Source: Mesodorylaimus sp. YZB2_4
Taxonomy: Eukaryota > Nematoda > Enoplea > Dorylaimida > Dorylaimidae
Length of the DNA stretch: 64,000 nucleotides
Direction of reading: 5' to 3'
Assembly (NCBI GenBank): GCA_030248295.1
Contig: JASANH010000073.1
Location: 186,001 to 250,000, forward strand
Position 1 is the stretch's first letter. Each line of letters begins with the position of its first letter. The notes below the pieces were generated by a model. It made no database searches. It saw nothing but the letters and a program-made list of their open reading frames with translations, and was not told the origin of the DNA. Positions 10,137 through 22,066 of the stretch are shown piece by piece. The position numbers and the translations under genes were made by a program.

Positions 10137-11475
10137 GTACCGTGATAAGTTACTAATAAGATTAATCAGTTACTGGCTGATAAGATTAATCAGTTACTGG
10201 CTGATAAGATTAATCAGTTACTGGCTGATAAGATTAATCAGTTACTGGCTGATAAGATTAATCAGTTACTGGCTGATAAGATTAATCAGTTACTGGCTGA
10301 TAAGATTAATCAGTTACTGGCTGATAAGATTAATCAGTTACTGGCTGATAAGATTAATCAGTTACTGGCTGATAAGATTAATCAGTTACTGGCTGATAAG
10401 ATTAATCAGTTACTAGCTGATAAGATTAATCAGTTACTGGCTGATAAGATTAATCAGTTACTGGCTGATAAGATTAATCAGTTACTGGCTGATAAGATTA
10501 ATCAGTTACTGGCTGATAAGATTAATCAGTTACTGGCTGATAAGATTAATCAGTTACTGGCTGATAAGATTAATCAGTTACTGGCTGATAAGATTAATCA
10601 GTTACTGGCTGATAAGATTAATCAGTTACTGGCTGATAAGATTAATCAGTTACTGGCTGATAAGATTAATCAGTTACTGGCTGATAAGATTAATCAGTTA
10701 CTGGCTGATAAGATTAATCAGTTACTGGCTGATAAGATTAATCAGTTACTAGCTGATAAGATTAATCAGTTACTGGCTGATAAGATTAATCAGTTACTGG
10801 CTGATAAGATTAATCAGTTACTGGCTGATAAGATTAATCAGTTACTGGCTGATAAGATTAATCAGTTAATGGCTGATAAGATTAATCAGTTACTGGCTGA
10901 TAAGATTAATCAGGTAATGGCTGATAAGATTAATCAGGTAATGGCTGATAAGATTAATCAGTTACTGGCTGATAAGATTAATCAGTTAATGGCTGATAAG
11001 ATTAATCAGTTAATGGCTGATAAGATTAATCAGTTAATGGCTGATAAGATTAATCAGTTAATGGCTGATAAGATTAATCAGTTACTAGCTGATAAGATTA
11101 ATCAGTTACTGGCTGATAAGATTAATCAGTTAATGGCTGATAATATTAATCAGTTAATGGCTGATAAGATTAATCAGTTACTAGCTGATAAGATTAATCA
11201 GTTACTGGCTGATAAGATTAATCAGTTAATGGCTGATAATATTAATCAGTTACTAGCTGATAAGATTAATCAGTTACTGGCTGATAAGATTAATCAGTTA
11301 ATGGCTGATAAGACTAATCAGTTAATGGCTGATAAGATTAATCAGTTACTGGCTGATAAGATTAATCAGTTACTAGCTGATAAGATTAATCAGTTAATGG
11401 CTGATAAGATTAATCAGTTACTGGCTGATAAGATTAATCAGTTACTGGCTGATAAGATTAATCAGTTACTGATAG
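10137..11475. repeat. 24-bp satellite, about 55 copies
   Basis: Unit GCTGATAAGATTAATCAGTTACTG, given here in two parts: GCTGATAAGATT and AATCAGTTACTG. The first 30 or so units are almost identical (TTACTG). The 3' third mixes TTACTG, TTAATG and TTACTA variants, so homogenisation is stronger on the left. TGATTAATCTTATCAG is partly self-complementary. The period is a multiple of three, so long open frames with an ADKINQLL octad appear; these are artefacts of the repeat, not genes. Confidence 0.95.
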
Positions 11476-11918
11476 GAAAGCGGCTGCCAGTTGTTAAACG
11501 CAACCTGACAATTTCCCCGGATAAAAGGAAAGTGATAAGGACTAACAGAATATAAGGTCCAAATGTTGTATAGTAGGGTATCATGGGTGGTCAGATCAGG
11601 TCTGACAGCCCTAATTATATTTATTCAACACTTTAAGTTACCTCCTGCCAAGACCAAGCTCTTAGTGGTACCCCTGCCAGCCAGGGCACTCAGGCTTGGG
11701 ATTCCCGAGTATACCTGCCATTTTGTCTTATATTTTAACCAGAATCCATCACATTGCCCCCCTTCGATGACTTAGAAAGTCAAGTCAAGTTTGCTGATTG
11801 ATTTGCTTTCACTGCCAGTCATTGGAGGACACTTTAGGGGGACCCTCAATCGATATTTTCAGGATCAATCTCAGAATAGATGACTAGGTATAAGGTAGAA
11901 ACAGAAAACAAAACATTT
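11476..11918. other. Spacer after the satellite, no gene seen
   Basis: Unique-looking sequence between the 24-bp satellite and the tRNA-derived fragment. The 70-codon open frame at 11563-11775 has no support. Confidence 0.35.
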
Positions 11919-11992
11919 GCACCCAGCGGGAGTCGAACCCGCACCTGAGATTAACAGTCCAGTGTCTGATCCGACAGTGCCAATATAGGCGA
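11919..11992 (-). repeat. tRNA-Asn(GTT)-like fragment, probable SINE head
   Basis: The minus strand shows an A-box-like TGGCACTGTCGGATCAG, an anticodon loop CTGTTAA and a perfect T-arm GCGGGTTCGACTCCCGC. The 5' strand cannot pair with the 3' acceptor strand (TGGGTGC) and the anticodon stem has an extra base, so it is not a working tRNA. It resembles the other tRNA-derived heads scattered in this window. Confidence 0.6.
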
Positions 11993-12097
11993 CTCAAATG
12001 GATGGTACACCTTGAACTCCACTGCTTGTACGGCATGTCTCTTCAAATTTAGAAAAACTGTTCATGTTTCAAAAAGAATCTTTACAAAAAGTTTTGC

Positions 12098-12160
12098 CGT
12101 GAGCGGGAGTCGAACCCTGGCCTCTCCACCACACCAGATCAATTACTCCGCCATCAGTCC
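12098..12160 (-). repeat. tRNA-derived fragment (SINE-like)
   Basis: The minus strand ends in GGTTCGACTCCCGCTCACGGC with a B-box, preceded by a degenerate anticodon region. Acceptor pairing is absent. It lies about 100 bases from the previous tRNA-like fragment, in the 3' flank of the ERM gene. Confidence 0.5.
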
Positions 12161-12882
12161 ATCCTTTGAGGATCAACCCATCATGGTGATGTTTCAGCCA
12201 AACCCACCCACCACCTGCCCAGCGACAAGCACTAGCACTAGCTACAGCGCTCTTGCAGCTTCCGTCATCTGCCTCCAAAGCACGCGTGTCCAACACAACT
12301 TGTATAATCGAGCACAATTCGACCAATAAACACACGCTTAGTACAACCACAAAAACATACTCGGTTAAGTATGGAGTTCTGAAAGCAGTAAAGACTCGAT
12401 TACGAGCCAAAATATAAATGAATAAGGCACATTGTTCATCATTCACGAAGCACACGACGGAAGATAAGAGGGTGGCCAGTATTCTACCTTACAACCGGGT
12501 TACAATACAAAAAATGCCAATCAAAAAAATATCAAATTACCACAATACCAAAAACCACATTCAACTTTTCCAAACAGCTCGAATATTGAGAGCAGACAAA
12601 TCGTCCACCAAATTCCTAAGATCCTGTTTCCTAAATCCAAAAAAGGAATGATTTCTTAACAGCTACCCAAAAAATTAATCAATATCAAAACGAATACGTC
12701 TTAATTTACCCAAAAATTATATCCTACCTAAAACGCTTCAAAAATTTGGATTATCAATAAACACAAAAAATTGCCACCAAATTGAATACAAACCAAAATT
12801 AGAAAACATATCCCGCGTAAATATTCCAAAAAATCCTAATAACCAAAACACATCTTTTTCTTTTCCCTCACTCCTCTCCACT
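12161..12882. other. 3' flank/UTR of the ERM gene
   Basis: AT-rich sequence directly downstream (minus strand) of the ERM stop codon. No other gene was recognised. If exon 9 can splice to the tail exon at 9859-10023, this stretch is intronic in that isoform. Confidence 0.4.
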
Positions 12883-15800
12883 TTAGACCATATTCTCGAA
12901 TTGATCGATACGACGTTGCGTATTTCCAGCACGAATCTGACGCAAAGTCTTGTATTTATCCCGCCCGGCCCGTTTGTTCTCCATATGCAGCACGTCGTAC
13001 TGAGTCACCTTCGTATCATCACGCAATTGATCCAAAGCCGACGTCAGTTCCTAAGCAAGCAATTGAGACTAACATAAACTGCAAGCATCCCTCGACCAGC
13101 AAGCGAACGGCTTATCCGTCCTTTCCGCATCATTTGCACGCCAGTTCATTCTCCCCCCAAGTTAGATAATAAAATACTTACGTCCAAACGAGCTTTCATG
13201 TTCGAGTTACGCTCCAAAGCCGTCGTTCGCTCAGTCTCCCATTGCGGCACATTGGCGTACTCGTCCGACGTCAAGTCCACGCCTAGTTTTAGGAAAGGAT
13301 ATAAACTCGGGTTAATAACCTTATTAACCCCGTTCGATCACGAGCTAGGGCCCGTCGTACTTTTACAACCCACCCACGTCGCCAAGCACAACTCACCAAC
13401 ACTTCCATTGGGAACTTGATCATCATTCTCCTCCGAATGTTCATTATCCTCGAACACGTTGTGGATGCGATTATGACGCATAGCATCCGACGAAGCACGA
13501 ACCAACGCCTCGCTAGCCGCCTCCTGTTGACGACGCGCTTCTTCCACTTCCATTTGTAATCGCCTAGTTTCTTCATCTTTTTCGGCCACCTGCAAAAAAA
13601 CAGAATTTTTTACCCCATTGTAACACGTCCTTCCTGGCCATCGCCTGACACCCGTCGGACAAATCCTTGGGGCACTTAGGTGATGCCAGACCCCAGCATC
13701 GACCGACTCGGGTGTGAGCTCACCAAACCGACCCGACCCGACCCAACGTTGTATTGCACCCATTCATTTGTTTTCTGGCATGATGCGCTTCCTTTCTTTG
13801 ATAAAGGACCATCGATAACAGACACCCGCAGTCAGCAAGAAGGGGCTGACGGATTTCGGAAAAAAACCGACAGGAGAGGAGAACTTTAGGGATAAGTTGA
13901 CGTGATCGTGCCTCGCGTCAGGATAGCGACAAATTTTTACTGTTAAACTTCAGCTGCAATATCCCGTTCCGCTTCTAGACTTGACTTTGTAGAGTGGAAG
14001 GTGACCAATATGAGGACAGATTTTAAAATTTTTTTAAGCTTGCCCCCTACCCCAATTCCCTGAGGGTTTTGCCAGTTGCCAGCCAGCAGTCGTAATGACA
14101 AGTGCGGCCGTGTGTGAGGCGATCAACTCTCATGGCAGGCTCCCTCTGACGGCCTCACTTGTAGCTGCTCCGCTGGAGCATCACCGCCGAGGGCATCCTG
14201 CGCCAGAATCGGCGTTTCCGGATGATAGAGGCAAGAACGGAGGGCCCCGACTGGCAATTAGGACCAGTTTTCTCGATCGAGGGCACCACTTCCACCTTCA
14301 ATTGAATTCCTGGCGAATCGCCCACAGCCAGTTCTCTGAGAACGGGTTTCCTTAACTGACGTCTTCGGCCAGAATAGAACTGAGGTGTCTCAGTCAGGGT
14401 TTCCCCCCCCCCCCCAATCAACCTCTCACAAGCCCCTGCGCTCCTATGTGCTAAGAAGGTGGGTGGGTCGAAAATTCGAAAATAACTTCGACGTCATGCA
14501 TGGGCGGCCACTCCAGTGGGTTGAACTGTCGATCCTGGCTGCCTGCATGAAGACATGACTTAACGCCAGAGAAGATATTTTGGCGGGAATTCAAAATTTC
14601 GATCCGGCCGACCTACAGCTTGGGTCGGTTCCCCCCAAACCGATCCGGCCCGGATCAGCGGGTCGGTTCGGCCGGGTCGGTCGATGCTGGGCCAGACCTC
14701 CAGTAGTCAAAGACTAGTGAAACATCAACCCGACTGGTTCAGCCTCCCTTGTACACATTGCCAACTCACGCAAATGTGTCACCATTCATTCAAATTCCCG
14801 ATCATACCTGATTACGAATCAATTCCACCTCGTCTTCGCGACGGCGAATTTCTTCCGCCAACTTCTCACGTTCCGACGCCTCCATCTCGCGTTCTTCGGC
14901 CAAACGACGAGTCAATTCGTTCAATTCACGCTCGCGCGAATCCAACGCTTCTTTGGCCGCTTGCAATTCACGCAATTGTTGTTCCAAACGACGAATAGTT
15001 TCTTGAGCTTCTTTCAATTCTAAAAAAAAACAACACAAAATCTTCTAATCCTTTGTTCGACGAATATCCAACCAAAACTGCTTCAATCTTATCCTCCCAC
15101 TTTATCATTAGCCTGTATAAGTCCGTTGTTCAGATATGCCTGATTCTCAAAATCCCAAACCTAACGTCGCGGTCGGGGAATCCAGGAAGCAAAAAAGCAA
15201 CTTTTCCGAGGTCGCTTCTGTCCAAGCTAGAAGTCTTTTCATAACTGGACGTTCATCGGGCCTCAAACTCCTTTCATCCCCCCAGCTTCTGGGCAGCCTG
15301 GACCTGCCTTCCCACAGTCAACCCCTCCATCGAGCACATCTCATCAGCCCCTTCTCCACTTACGATCTTGAGCGCGTTGCACAGTCGATTGCAAATCGAC
15401 CAACTGATCTTCGTATTCTTTTTGACGTTTTTCAGCCAATTCTCGCGCTTGAATTTCCCTTTGCAAACGTTCCCTTTCGGCCAATTTTTGTTGTCGTTCC
15501 TCGCGCGCCTGGGCTTTCATTTGTTGCACCTCGATCGTGTCTGGCTTACGACGACGCATATACAATTCGTGATTGCCCATGCACAGTGCTAGGATCCGTT
15601 TGTTGATACGTAGACGAGGAGCGATGAATACAAAGTCCTCAAAAGGGGCAAAACCATCAATTCCACAACTGCACCTCCCCCCACCCCAACTTACTGGTGC
15701 CTTCTTATCGATCGGTTTAATAACAAATTTCTTGTCATTAAAACTGATATTTCGAATTTCCGACCATGGAAAACCAATTTTCGGTGTCAATTTATCATTC

Positions 15801-17874
15801 TTTTCGTAAATATTCAAACCCAACGCATCAACGCCCAACCATAAATCCGTACTTTTCTTATTTTTGATCTCGAAATAATTCACTCCGTACATTTCTAAAT
15901 CTTGTGCAATTTTCAAATATTCTTTCATCGCATCTTCCCTAAAAATTCCTTTTTGCAATGATCAGCTTCGACAAGTGCGGGTTCGAATCCCGCTCAAGAT
16001 AAAACATTTTCTTCTTCTTTCCTACCTCCCAGAGGCAAGGCCTGGGTTCGAATCCCATCCGAGATACACTTTTTCTACATGTTTCCTCCCTCATATTATA
16101 GTGCCTAATGTTAGCTCCCATCGTTCTGTCCCCACTCGCGAGGCGTGGGTTCGAATCCCGTTCAAAGTAAAACATTTCGTTTTTCTTTTCTCCGTCAGAA
16201 GTGCGCAATGTTAGCTCCCTGACGATGAGGCAAAGGCCTGGTTCGAATCGCACTTAAAGCAAAACTTTTTCTACATCTTTCCAACCTCATATGTAAGCAC
16301 TCGATGTTAGCTCCAGCATGGAAGACGCGGGTTCGAATCCCGCACAAGTTAAAACTTTTTTTCCTACCTCTCAGAGGCAAAGCCTGGGTTCGAATCCCAT
16401 TCAACGTAAAAATTTGTTACATCTTCCTGCCTATTATACATAGCTCCCGTCGCTCAGTCAGCCCTTGCAAGGCGCGGGTTCGAATCCCACTCAAGGTAAA
16501 ACTTTTCTACACTTCTACCTCATAAATACCAGATGTCAGCCCACAGAAGCAGGGCCCAGGTTCGAATCCCACGCGAAGCAAAACTGTTTTCTTCTTTCCT
16601 TACTCATAAGTGCCAATGTTAGCTCCCTAGGCAAAGGCCCAGGTTCGAATCCCGCTCAAAGTAAAACTTTTTTCTTCTTTCCTCACTCATAAGTGAGTGA
16701 CGTACGTTAGCCCCCATAAGCAAGGCCCAGGTTCGAATCCCGCTCAAAGTAAAACTTTTTCGACATGTTTCCCACCTCATAAGTGCCCGATGTTCTTGCC
16801 ACATGGCAACTATTTTCGATTCCCATTCGCTGGGCGACAATTTGAATTGTGCTCGTACACGTTCGGGCAATAGACGATCGTTGGACAAATTACCAGACTT
16901 GTGTTGATCAGAATTGTAAGGACCGTATTTTGCTTGTAAAGCATAACTCGCCAACAAAACCGAAGTCTCGGGCGGACAATAAACTTCATCCGATAAAATG
17001 GCATCTTTCACTTGCAGATAGAATAAACGCTAAAAAAACACACATCATTTTCAAATTAGAAAATTCAAAAAAATTGAATCATTTCATTTTAACATTTCAA
17101 AATTTTTTTAAATCAATTTTTTCATTTTACAAAAATTTTTAAAATTTTTAAAAAACTTACCAAAGTTATATCTTGAATAATTTCTTCAGAAACATCTTCC
17201 GGATAGAATTTTGCACGAAAACGAAATTGCAAAGGTGAATCTTTTTTGATATCTTGACTAAGAACCTACAAAAAATTCACAAAATTGATTCATCATCGAC
17301 CCGGATTATTCATCGCTCACCTACCGAAACCCAGTCCCCCTGCCCCTTTTTTTATCCATTGCATTATAAAGCTTTTCCAAGCGCAGAAAATGGTTTCCCC
17401 TGCTTTTTTCACGTTTTCCAAACAAAAATTGAAACTCTTCTTAATTTGAAACCTCAAAATGCAAACTTTCACAGGTTTTCCCTGATTTTGCACAGTCTGG
17501 CGGCCTCAAGTCAGTCTGGCAGTTTGGCACTGGAGGTCCAAAATGAGCAGATAAGCTGGCCAATTTCGGATTCTGCTTACCTTTTTATTCAATTTCAGCC
17601 AAGTCATATATCCTTTACTATCGGTATGTTGTAAACCGAAATACCAAATTTCTCGCAATCCAATAGTTTTCACAACTTGATCAAACAATTGCTTGCCAGT
17701 CGTACTCGGTTGGATAGCGAATTCTAATTCCGCATCCATCGTCGTTACCCGCACACTAACCTAAAAAAATTTACATAATCAAATCAATCGAATCAAAAAT
17801 TTAAAAAATTCAAATCAAATTAAAGTTAAGCTGCAAAAATATTTTTAGCTCAAACTTACTGTTGACGGTGCCAT
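12883..17874 (-). CDS. Ezrin/radixin/moesin (ERM) family protein
   Basis: Links cortical actin to plasma-membrane proteins. Ten coding exons: 17860-17874, 17581-17760, 17161-17265, 16776-17029, 15695-15938, 15364-15637, 14808-15019, 13397-13589, 13182-13282 and 12883-13050. All junctions are GT-AG, and the model closes at 581 aa (vertebrate moesin is about 577). Residues 1-295 are the FERM domain ([89 protein letters not shown]). A charged alpha-helical coiled coil follows to about 440, then an acidic linker. The C-ERMAD ends in [12 protein letters not shown], where T561 matches the phosphorylated regulatory Thr that opens the protein. The start is at MAPSTVSVRV. Intron 4 is a tRNA-like array, and a hAT-like MITE sits in intron 7. 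Ezrin, radixin and moesin cannot be told apart here; an invertebrate usually has one ERM. Confidence 0.96.
13693..14690. mobile_element. hAT-like MITE, A family, copy 1 (998 bp)
   Basis: Ends are inverted: CCAGCATCGACCGA on the left and its complement on the right. The 8-bp flanks GCCAGACC (13685-13692 and 14691-14698) are identical, as expected for hAT transposition. It lies in ERM intron 7, at least 100 bases from either exon. The interior is non-coding and includes a segment near 14090-14360 related to the 33752-34213 element, so it is itself a composite. No transposase is visible, so it is non-autonomous. Confidence 0.82.
15950..16775. repeat. Tandem array of tRNA-3'-half-like units filling ERM intron 4
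   Basis: About ten units of 70-95 bases. On the plus strand each contains a B-box in a T-arm-like stem (GGGTTCGAATCCC), a short tail, AAAAC, then a T-run that looks like a Pol III terminator. A C/T-rich tract follows, then CTCATAAGTGC..GATGTTAGCTCC. This last block is the reverse complement of the end of ERM exon 4 with its GT donor (GGGCACTTATGAG then GTGGGA at 16776), so the array repeats an exon-end/donor look-alike as well as the tRNA tail. No A-box is seen, so the units are not tRNA genes. Confidence 0.85.
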
Positions 17875-18365
17875 TTTTTTAAAAAAGATCAATTCTCAAA
17901 ATCAAACTTTTTAAAACCCCGAAACTTGTTGTTTATATATGAATAGCAGACACGAAATGAATCACTAGCAATATGATGTAGGAGTGCCTGAGAAAACAAT
18001 TCTATCCAAAGTATTTCGGATCGTACAATGTCATAAACGACCGACCTACTACTAGATAGGCCCACGATTCAGGCGTCACAGCGGCGTCTCTACTTGCCAT
18101 TTAATCTTATCTTTCGCCTGCTACAAAATTTTTTACACGCAACGAGTCAGGCATAGCTTTTGTGTCGTCGTCAGTCTGGCAGTCAGCTTAGTGAAAATGT
18201 TAAGCACACACCGGGCTGGCCGACAATTTCCTTTCATGCTCGAACCAAGTAGGCGGACATCTCTGCGCCTGATTCCTACATGCCCTATCACACACTCTTC
18301 CACCAGACAAGTCATCAGCAACTGGTGAAAAGGCACTGCATTTCTTCCACGTCACAAATGAAGTA
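17875..18365. other. 5' flank of the ERM gene
   Basis: Sequence upstream of the ERM start codon, expected to hold its promoter and any 5' untranslated exon. No specific site or other gene was recognised. Confidence 0.4.
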
Positions 18366-19807
18366 GCAAAGGTGACAAAATCAAGATTTTTCTCGCTTAA
18401 TTTTTCAATTTGAAATACGTACATAGGCTTGAAAAATCTTTAAAACATCAAAGTTCCTAGTTTTGATGTTTTTAGACCACAAATGTGATGAAAATCACAT
18501 TTTCAAGATTCAATGAGTGAGATTTACTGCTTTTATGCCCACGCCCTTTTATTAGGCGCGTGCTCCCGCAAATGCGGGAGTGTCCATGGGACCCGCGGGA
18601 TGAGAGTCCTTTTTTCGTGCGGCGGGCGGGAGCGGGAGTCAAGCAACAAGGGTGCGGAGCCGAGTGGGTTCCGCCCAAAAAGTTATACCCCCGCCACATT
18701 TGTGTTGATGTTGATCTTTTATTTTCGAGAAGTAATGCCGATTTGCTTTGAAATGTCTTGATTTTGTGGCAGGTTGGTTTTTATGCCTTGAATTTCTTGT
18801 GAGTTTTATCTACTTGGCTGGTATTACGCATGAAGAGAGAGGACCTGTGATTTTAATAGCTTTCGCTCTGTGGATGGGCGGGAGTTGGAGTGATTTTTCG
18901 TCTCATGGGCGGGCGGGAGTGGGCATGTTTTTCTCAAGTGCGGGCGGGAATGTCTCGCAGGAAAATCCACGGGCGGGAAGCGGGAATGAGTTTGGTGAGC
19001 TGCGAGCGGGAGCATACGACGCTCAGGCGGGCGTGGGTAAACCAAAAAACCCACTCCCGCCACGTCCCTACTTTTCATGTCCTTTCATGCCTTTATGACA
19101 AACAGCACGCTTCTAATCATCCATACCAGAGTCAGGAATTTCTGGCTGTTACCGACTCCCTACATGGCAACTGGGCAGTCCAAGTGCATCCGAAACCGTT
19201 CGACACTCGGTAGTAATTGACATGGGCATAGGCCACTTGCGCTGACCGATTTGCGCTTCTTTCTGTTCCACCGCTCTTTGATTAAGTTGGGCCATCTTTT
19301 GTTTGTGTTTACTCGCAGAACATGCTGCTTAAGAAATGCAGCAAAAAGTGCTGAAAATGCGGGCATTTTTAGAGTTGGTTCCAGAATTAGAGAGACATGC
19401 TCTAGGCTGCAGATTCGCACACAAAGAACAAAATTCCTTGTCTGTAATTTTTCAAAGCGTTGCTGTCATTAGGGACACATGTTTTTGGGGTTTTTGTGCA
19501 AGCCGTATGCTTTCAGCGATTAAATTATCTACAGTATAAGGGTCGATCATGAGCATTTCTGGCACAGGTTTATGGCCAACGTCAACTTCACAGTTTCCTT
19601 TATCCAAATCATGAGCCGAAACCTGATCTCTGAGCGCATATTGCACATATATCTAGCAGTACACTATATCAATGATGCAGATTACAGTAGACTGCTGTGA
19701 AAACAAGTACTTCGATTTGATTTTTGATGTGTTTGCCAATAAATTAGCGTCTATACTGTATGTGTATATACAAAATGTAGGTTTCATTCGAGAATACAGC
19801 GTGTAAT

Positions 19808-19868
19808 AGGCATGGAAAATGCTCTCTGGCCTATTGGTGCACTGGTTCAGGGAACCGGTCCGCTGGCA
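19808..19868 (+). repeat. C-family palindrome, partial copy
   Basis: AATAGGCATGGA..ATGCTCTCTGGCCTATTGGTGCACTGG matches one arm of the complete palindromic element at 30752-30918. The second arm is missing. Confidence 0.75.
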
Positions 19869-20016
19869 ATTAGTGACCAGTGCAATCTGCCAGTTGGATG
19901 TGTTTATCTGAGCGTAGACGTCGTCTACAGCTGGTACAGTTTTATAAATTTTATCACCGGTATTACGATTTTAGTGATCGATTTTTATTCACAAAGGATG
20001 GCAATGTACGCGCAAG

Positions 20017-20396
20017 CCAGCATCGACTGATAGGCCTGGACGACCGTAGGCCTGGATCCCAATCCCGATCCGATCCGCTTCATAAAATACAAGATTAGTG
20101 GGGATGACGTGTTTGGCACTGAGTCCTCACCAACCTGTCCTGTTTCTTCGCTGTAACTCTGTATCAGACCACTCCAAAGACACGAAAGAGCTAACCAGCG
20201 CCCAAAGTGGATTAAATGCTGAATTGAGGAAAAACGGGACCTTCTCATCAGAGTACACCACACTTTATCATTTTCCAGCAGATAAAGCGCGAAAAATTTT
20301 AGTTGCCGATCTGGCTGATCCAGCAGTCAGATTAAATTGGGAACCGATCCACCCTCTTAATCGACGGATCGGTTCAGTCAGATCGGTGGATACTGG
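20017..20396. mobile_element. hAT-like MITE, A family, copy 2 (380 bp)
   Basis: Starts CCAGCATCGACTGA and ends in the degenerate complement. It is flanked by CGCGCAAG and CGAGCAAG, an 8-bp duplication with one mismatch. The interior aligns along its length with the copy at 53474-53814: GGGGATGACGT, the CTCACCAACCTGTCCTGTTTC block, and AAAGCGCGAAAAA near the right end. Non-coding. Confidence 0.83.
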
Positions 20397-21675
20397 CGAG
20401 CAAGTGATGGGCGCTGTGACATCGATCATCATCCAATTCTGCCCAAGCCAAACTTCGAGTCTTATCGTCAATGTTTTACATATTCTGGTATTGTGCTGTG
20501 GAATAATGTGCCACTGGATGTCGCCTGGGGAACTTATGGTTGGTTTTACCGTAAAATCAACATGTGCTCGTAAATTCCTCTGTTGTATTTTTTATGACTA
20601 CGTCTTTTGATCCTCGAGTGCATTCTTGCGTGTTTGATCACAAGTAAAGATTGACTGATTGATTGATCTAAACGGCGCATTTCGCAAGCGGCGCAACTAG
20701 GCATTGCTATGCTGTATCATCAGTTCCTGTAACGACAGCTTGAAATTTGGGCTATCGTTACTCGAAATTCGAAGTAACCAAGCAGCAAAAGCTCGAAATG
20801 CACAGGCTGGTGATGCCTTCAATTCATTGCGACATGACGGCTGTCAAGAGCTTGCCGACTACTCAGCAAGGCGGCACAGACGCGCAGAACGCATCAACCT
20901 CTGACGAAGCACTACTTCTTACTCATATACGAGCATTTCCAGCAATCCATTTCTGAACTGTCCTTTTACAAAATTTTTGTGGATTGAGCTCCTTGAACCA
21001 ATTTTGTCTATGCGGGGATTAACACAGCACGTCTGTTTGTGTATGTGCCTAGTTGCGCTATCCCCTCTTGCGCCATTTCAGATTGCGCCCTGTTTTATTT
21101 GCGCCAGTTGCGCCTTTTATATTCCGCTATTCCGATAACAATTGCAGGTCAGTCAGGCGAATTATTGTTTCTTTGTTGTTGAACAGCGACAAAATAGAAT
21201 ACGATTTATTGGTCTTGTTAGTCGCGCAGGCAACTCATCAATCAGTTGTGGCACAACGTGCAGTTCGACGAGTTCCTCAATCGAGATGATCATTGAAAAC
21301 AGAAAAAAAGGAGTGGACGACTGCTTCTTCGCTGGTTTTGTCTACTGAGCAGCTGGAATCAACAATGCGAGACAGCGGTGGCGATACGAAAGGATTGCAT
21401 AGCAAATTATGGACGATACTGATCAAATTCCACGTGATGGTCACAACCATCGACCAGATCCAGATCGAGAGATTGCGAAGAAAGCTGTGTACCAAATGGA
21501 AGAAACGGCAAGGAACGAAACAGTTCCAATCCCCAAAATCCATCCAGGAATCAAGAAGAGGAAGATAAACAGCGCAAATAAATGGTGCAACTGAAAGTGT
21601 TGCAATATGGAACGCAATGGTGCAACTAGGCCACACCCTGTGTCTCCACTAGGAGCATCACACGGTGTCATCCTG

Positions 21676-21821
21676 GTGTAACCAGCGCACACAAGCGGTG
21701 GGAGATAGTAGACTGAAGTCTCCCGGGCGAAAAGCGCCAGCTGGAGACATCAACCGAAGTGGCTGACGTCTCCAGCCATGGAAGGTACTGATCTCCCAAC
21801 CGCAAAGAATGCTGGTTACAC
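21676..21821. mobile_element. F-family hairpin MITE (146 bp)
   Basis: Inverted ends: GTGTAACCAGC on the left and GCTGGTTACAC on the right. Nested inner arms are GGGAGATAGTA and TACTGATCTCCC, with a central GAGACATCAACC..GGCTGACGTCTC hairpin. Pieces of the same family recur near 27950-27995, 29360-29450, 29565-29600, 29805-29870 and 38024-38131. No target duplication is certain. Confidence 0.7.
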
Positions 21822-21993
21822 TGGACAGACCACCCGCCCTTGGACAAGTCGGTCGACCCACCCTGTCGGTGTTCGACAGCCGAGACTGTCTACTCGTTTG
21901 GCTTCCGTCTCTCCACTCGGAGCACCTCGGCAGCTCTGAATGTCACCCACGGACTGGCCTGCAAGGTCAGCGATGGCTCGCAAAAAACCTCCC

Positions 21994-22066
21994 TCACTGG
22001 GAATCGAACCCGGGACGAGTCTAGCAACTTGCTCCCAAGCAATACCGCTGCACCGCCACGGCCGCC
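21994..22066 (-). repeat. tRNA-derived SINE-like fragment
   Basis: The minus strand reads GGCCGTGGCGGTGCAGCGG (A-box region), a GGGAGCAAG anticodon-like segment and a B-box GGGTTCGATTCCC. The arms do not fold into a full cloverleaf, so it is a tRNA-derived repeat rather than a tRNA gene. Confidence 0.6.

Noticed and set aside
10132..11555. Long open frames with ADKINQLL or WLIRLISY octads
   Set aside because: Produced by the 24-bp satellite, whose period is divisible by three; every frame without a stop in the unit stays open.
11919..11992. Functional tRNA-Asn gene
   Set aside because: T-arm and anticodon loop are good, but the acceptor strands do not pair and the anticodon stem is disrupted.
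15939..16692. Frames with GFEP/GIRTR/FERDSNP peptides
   Set aside because: These are translations of the tRNA-like T-arm GGTTCGAATCCC, a well-known source of spurious peptides.
21592..21700. A retrotransposon reverse transcriptase within the 18366-22312 mosaic
   Set aside because: I looked for RT, integrase and transposase signatures in all frames and saw none.
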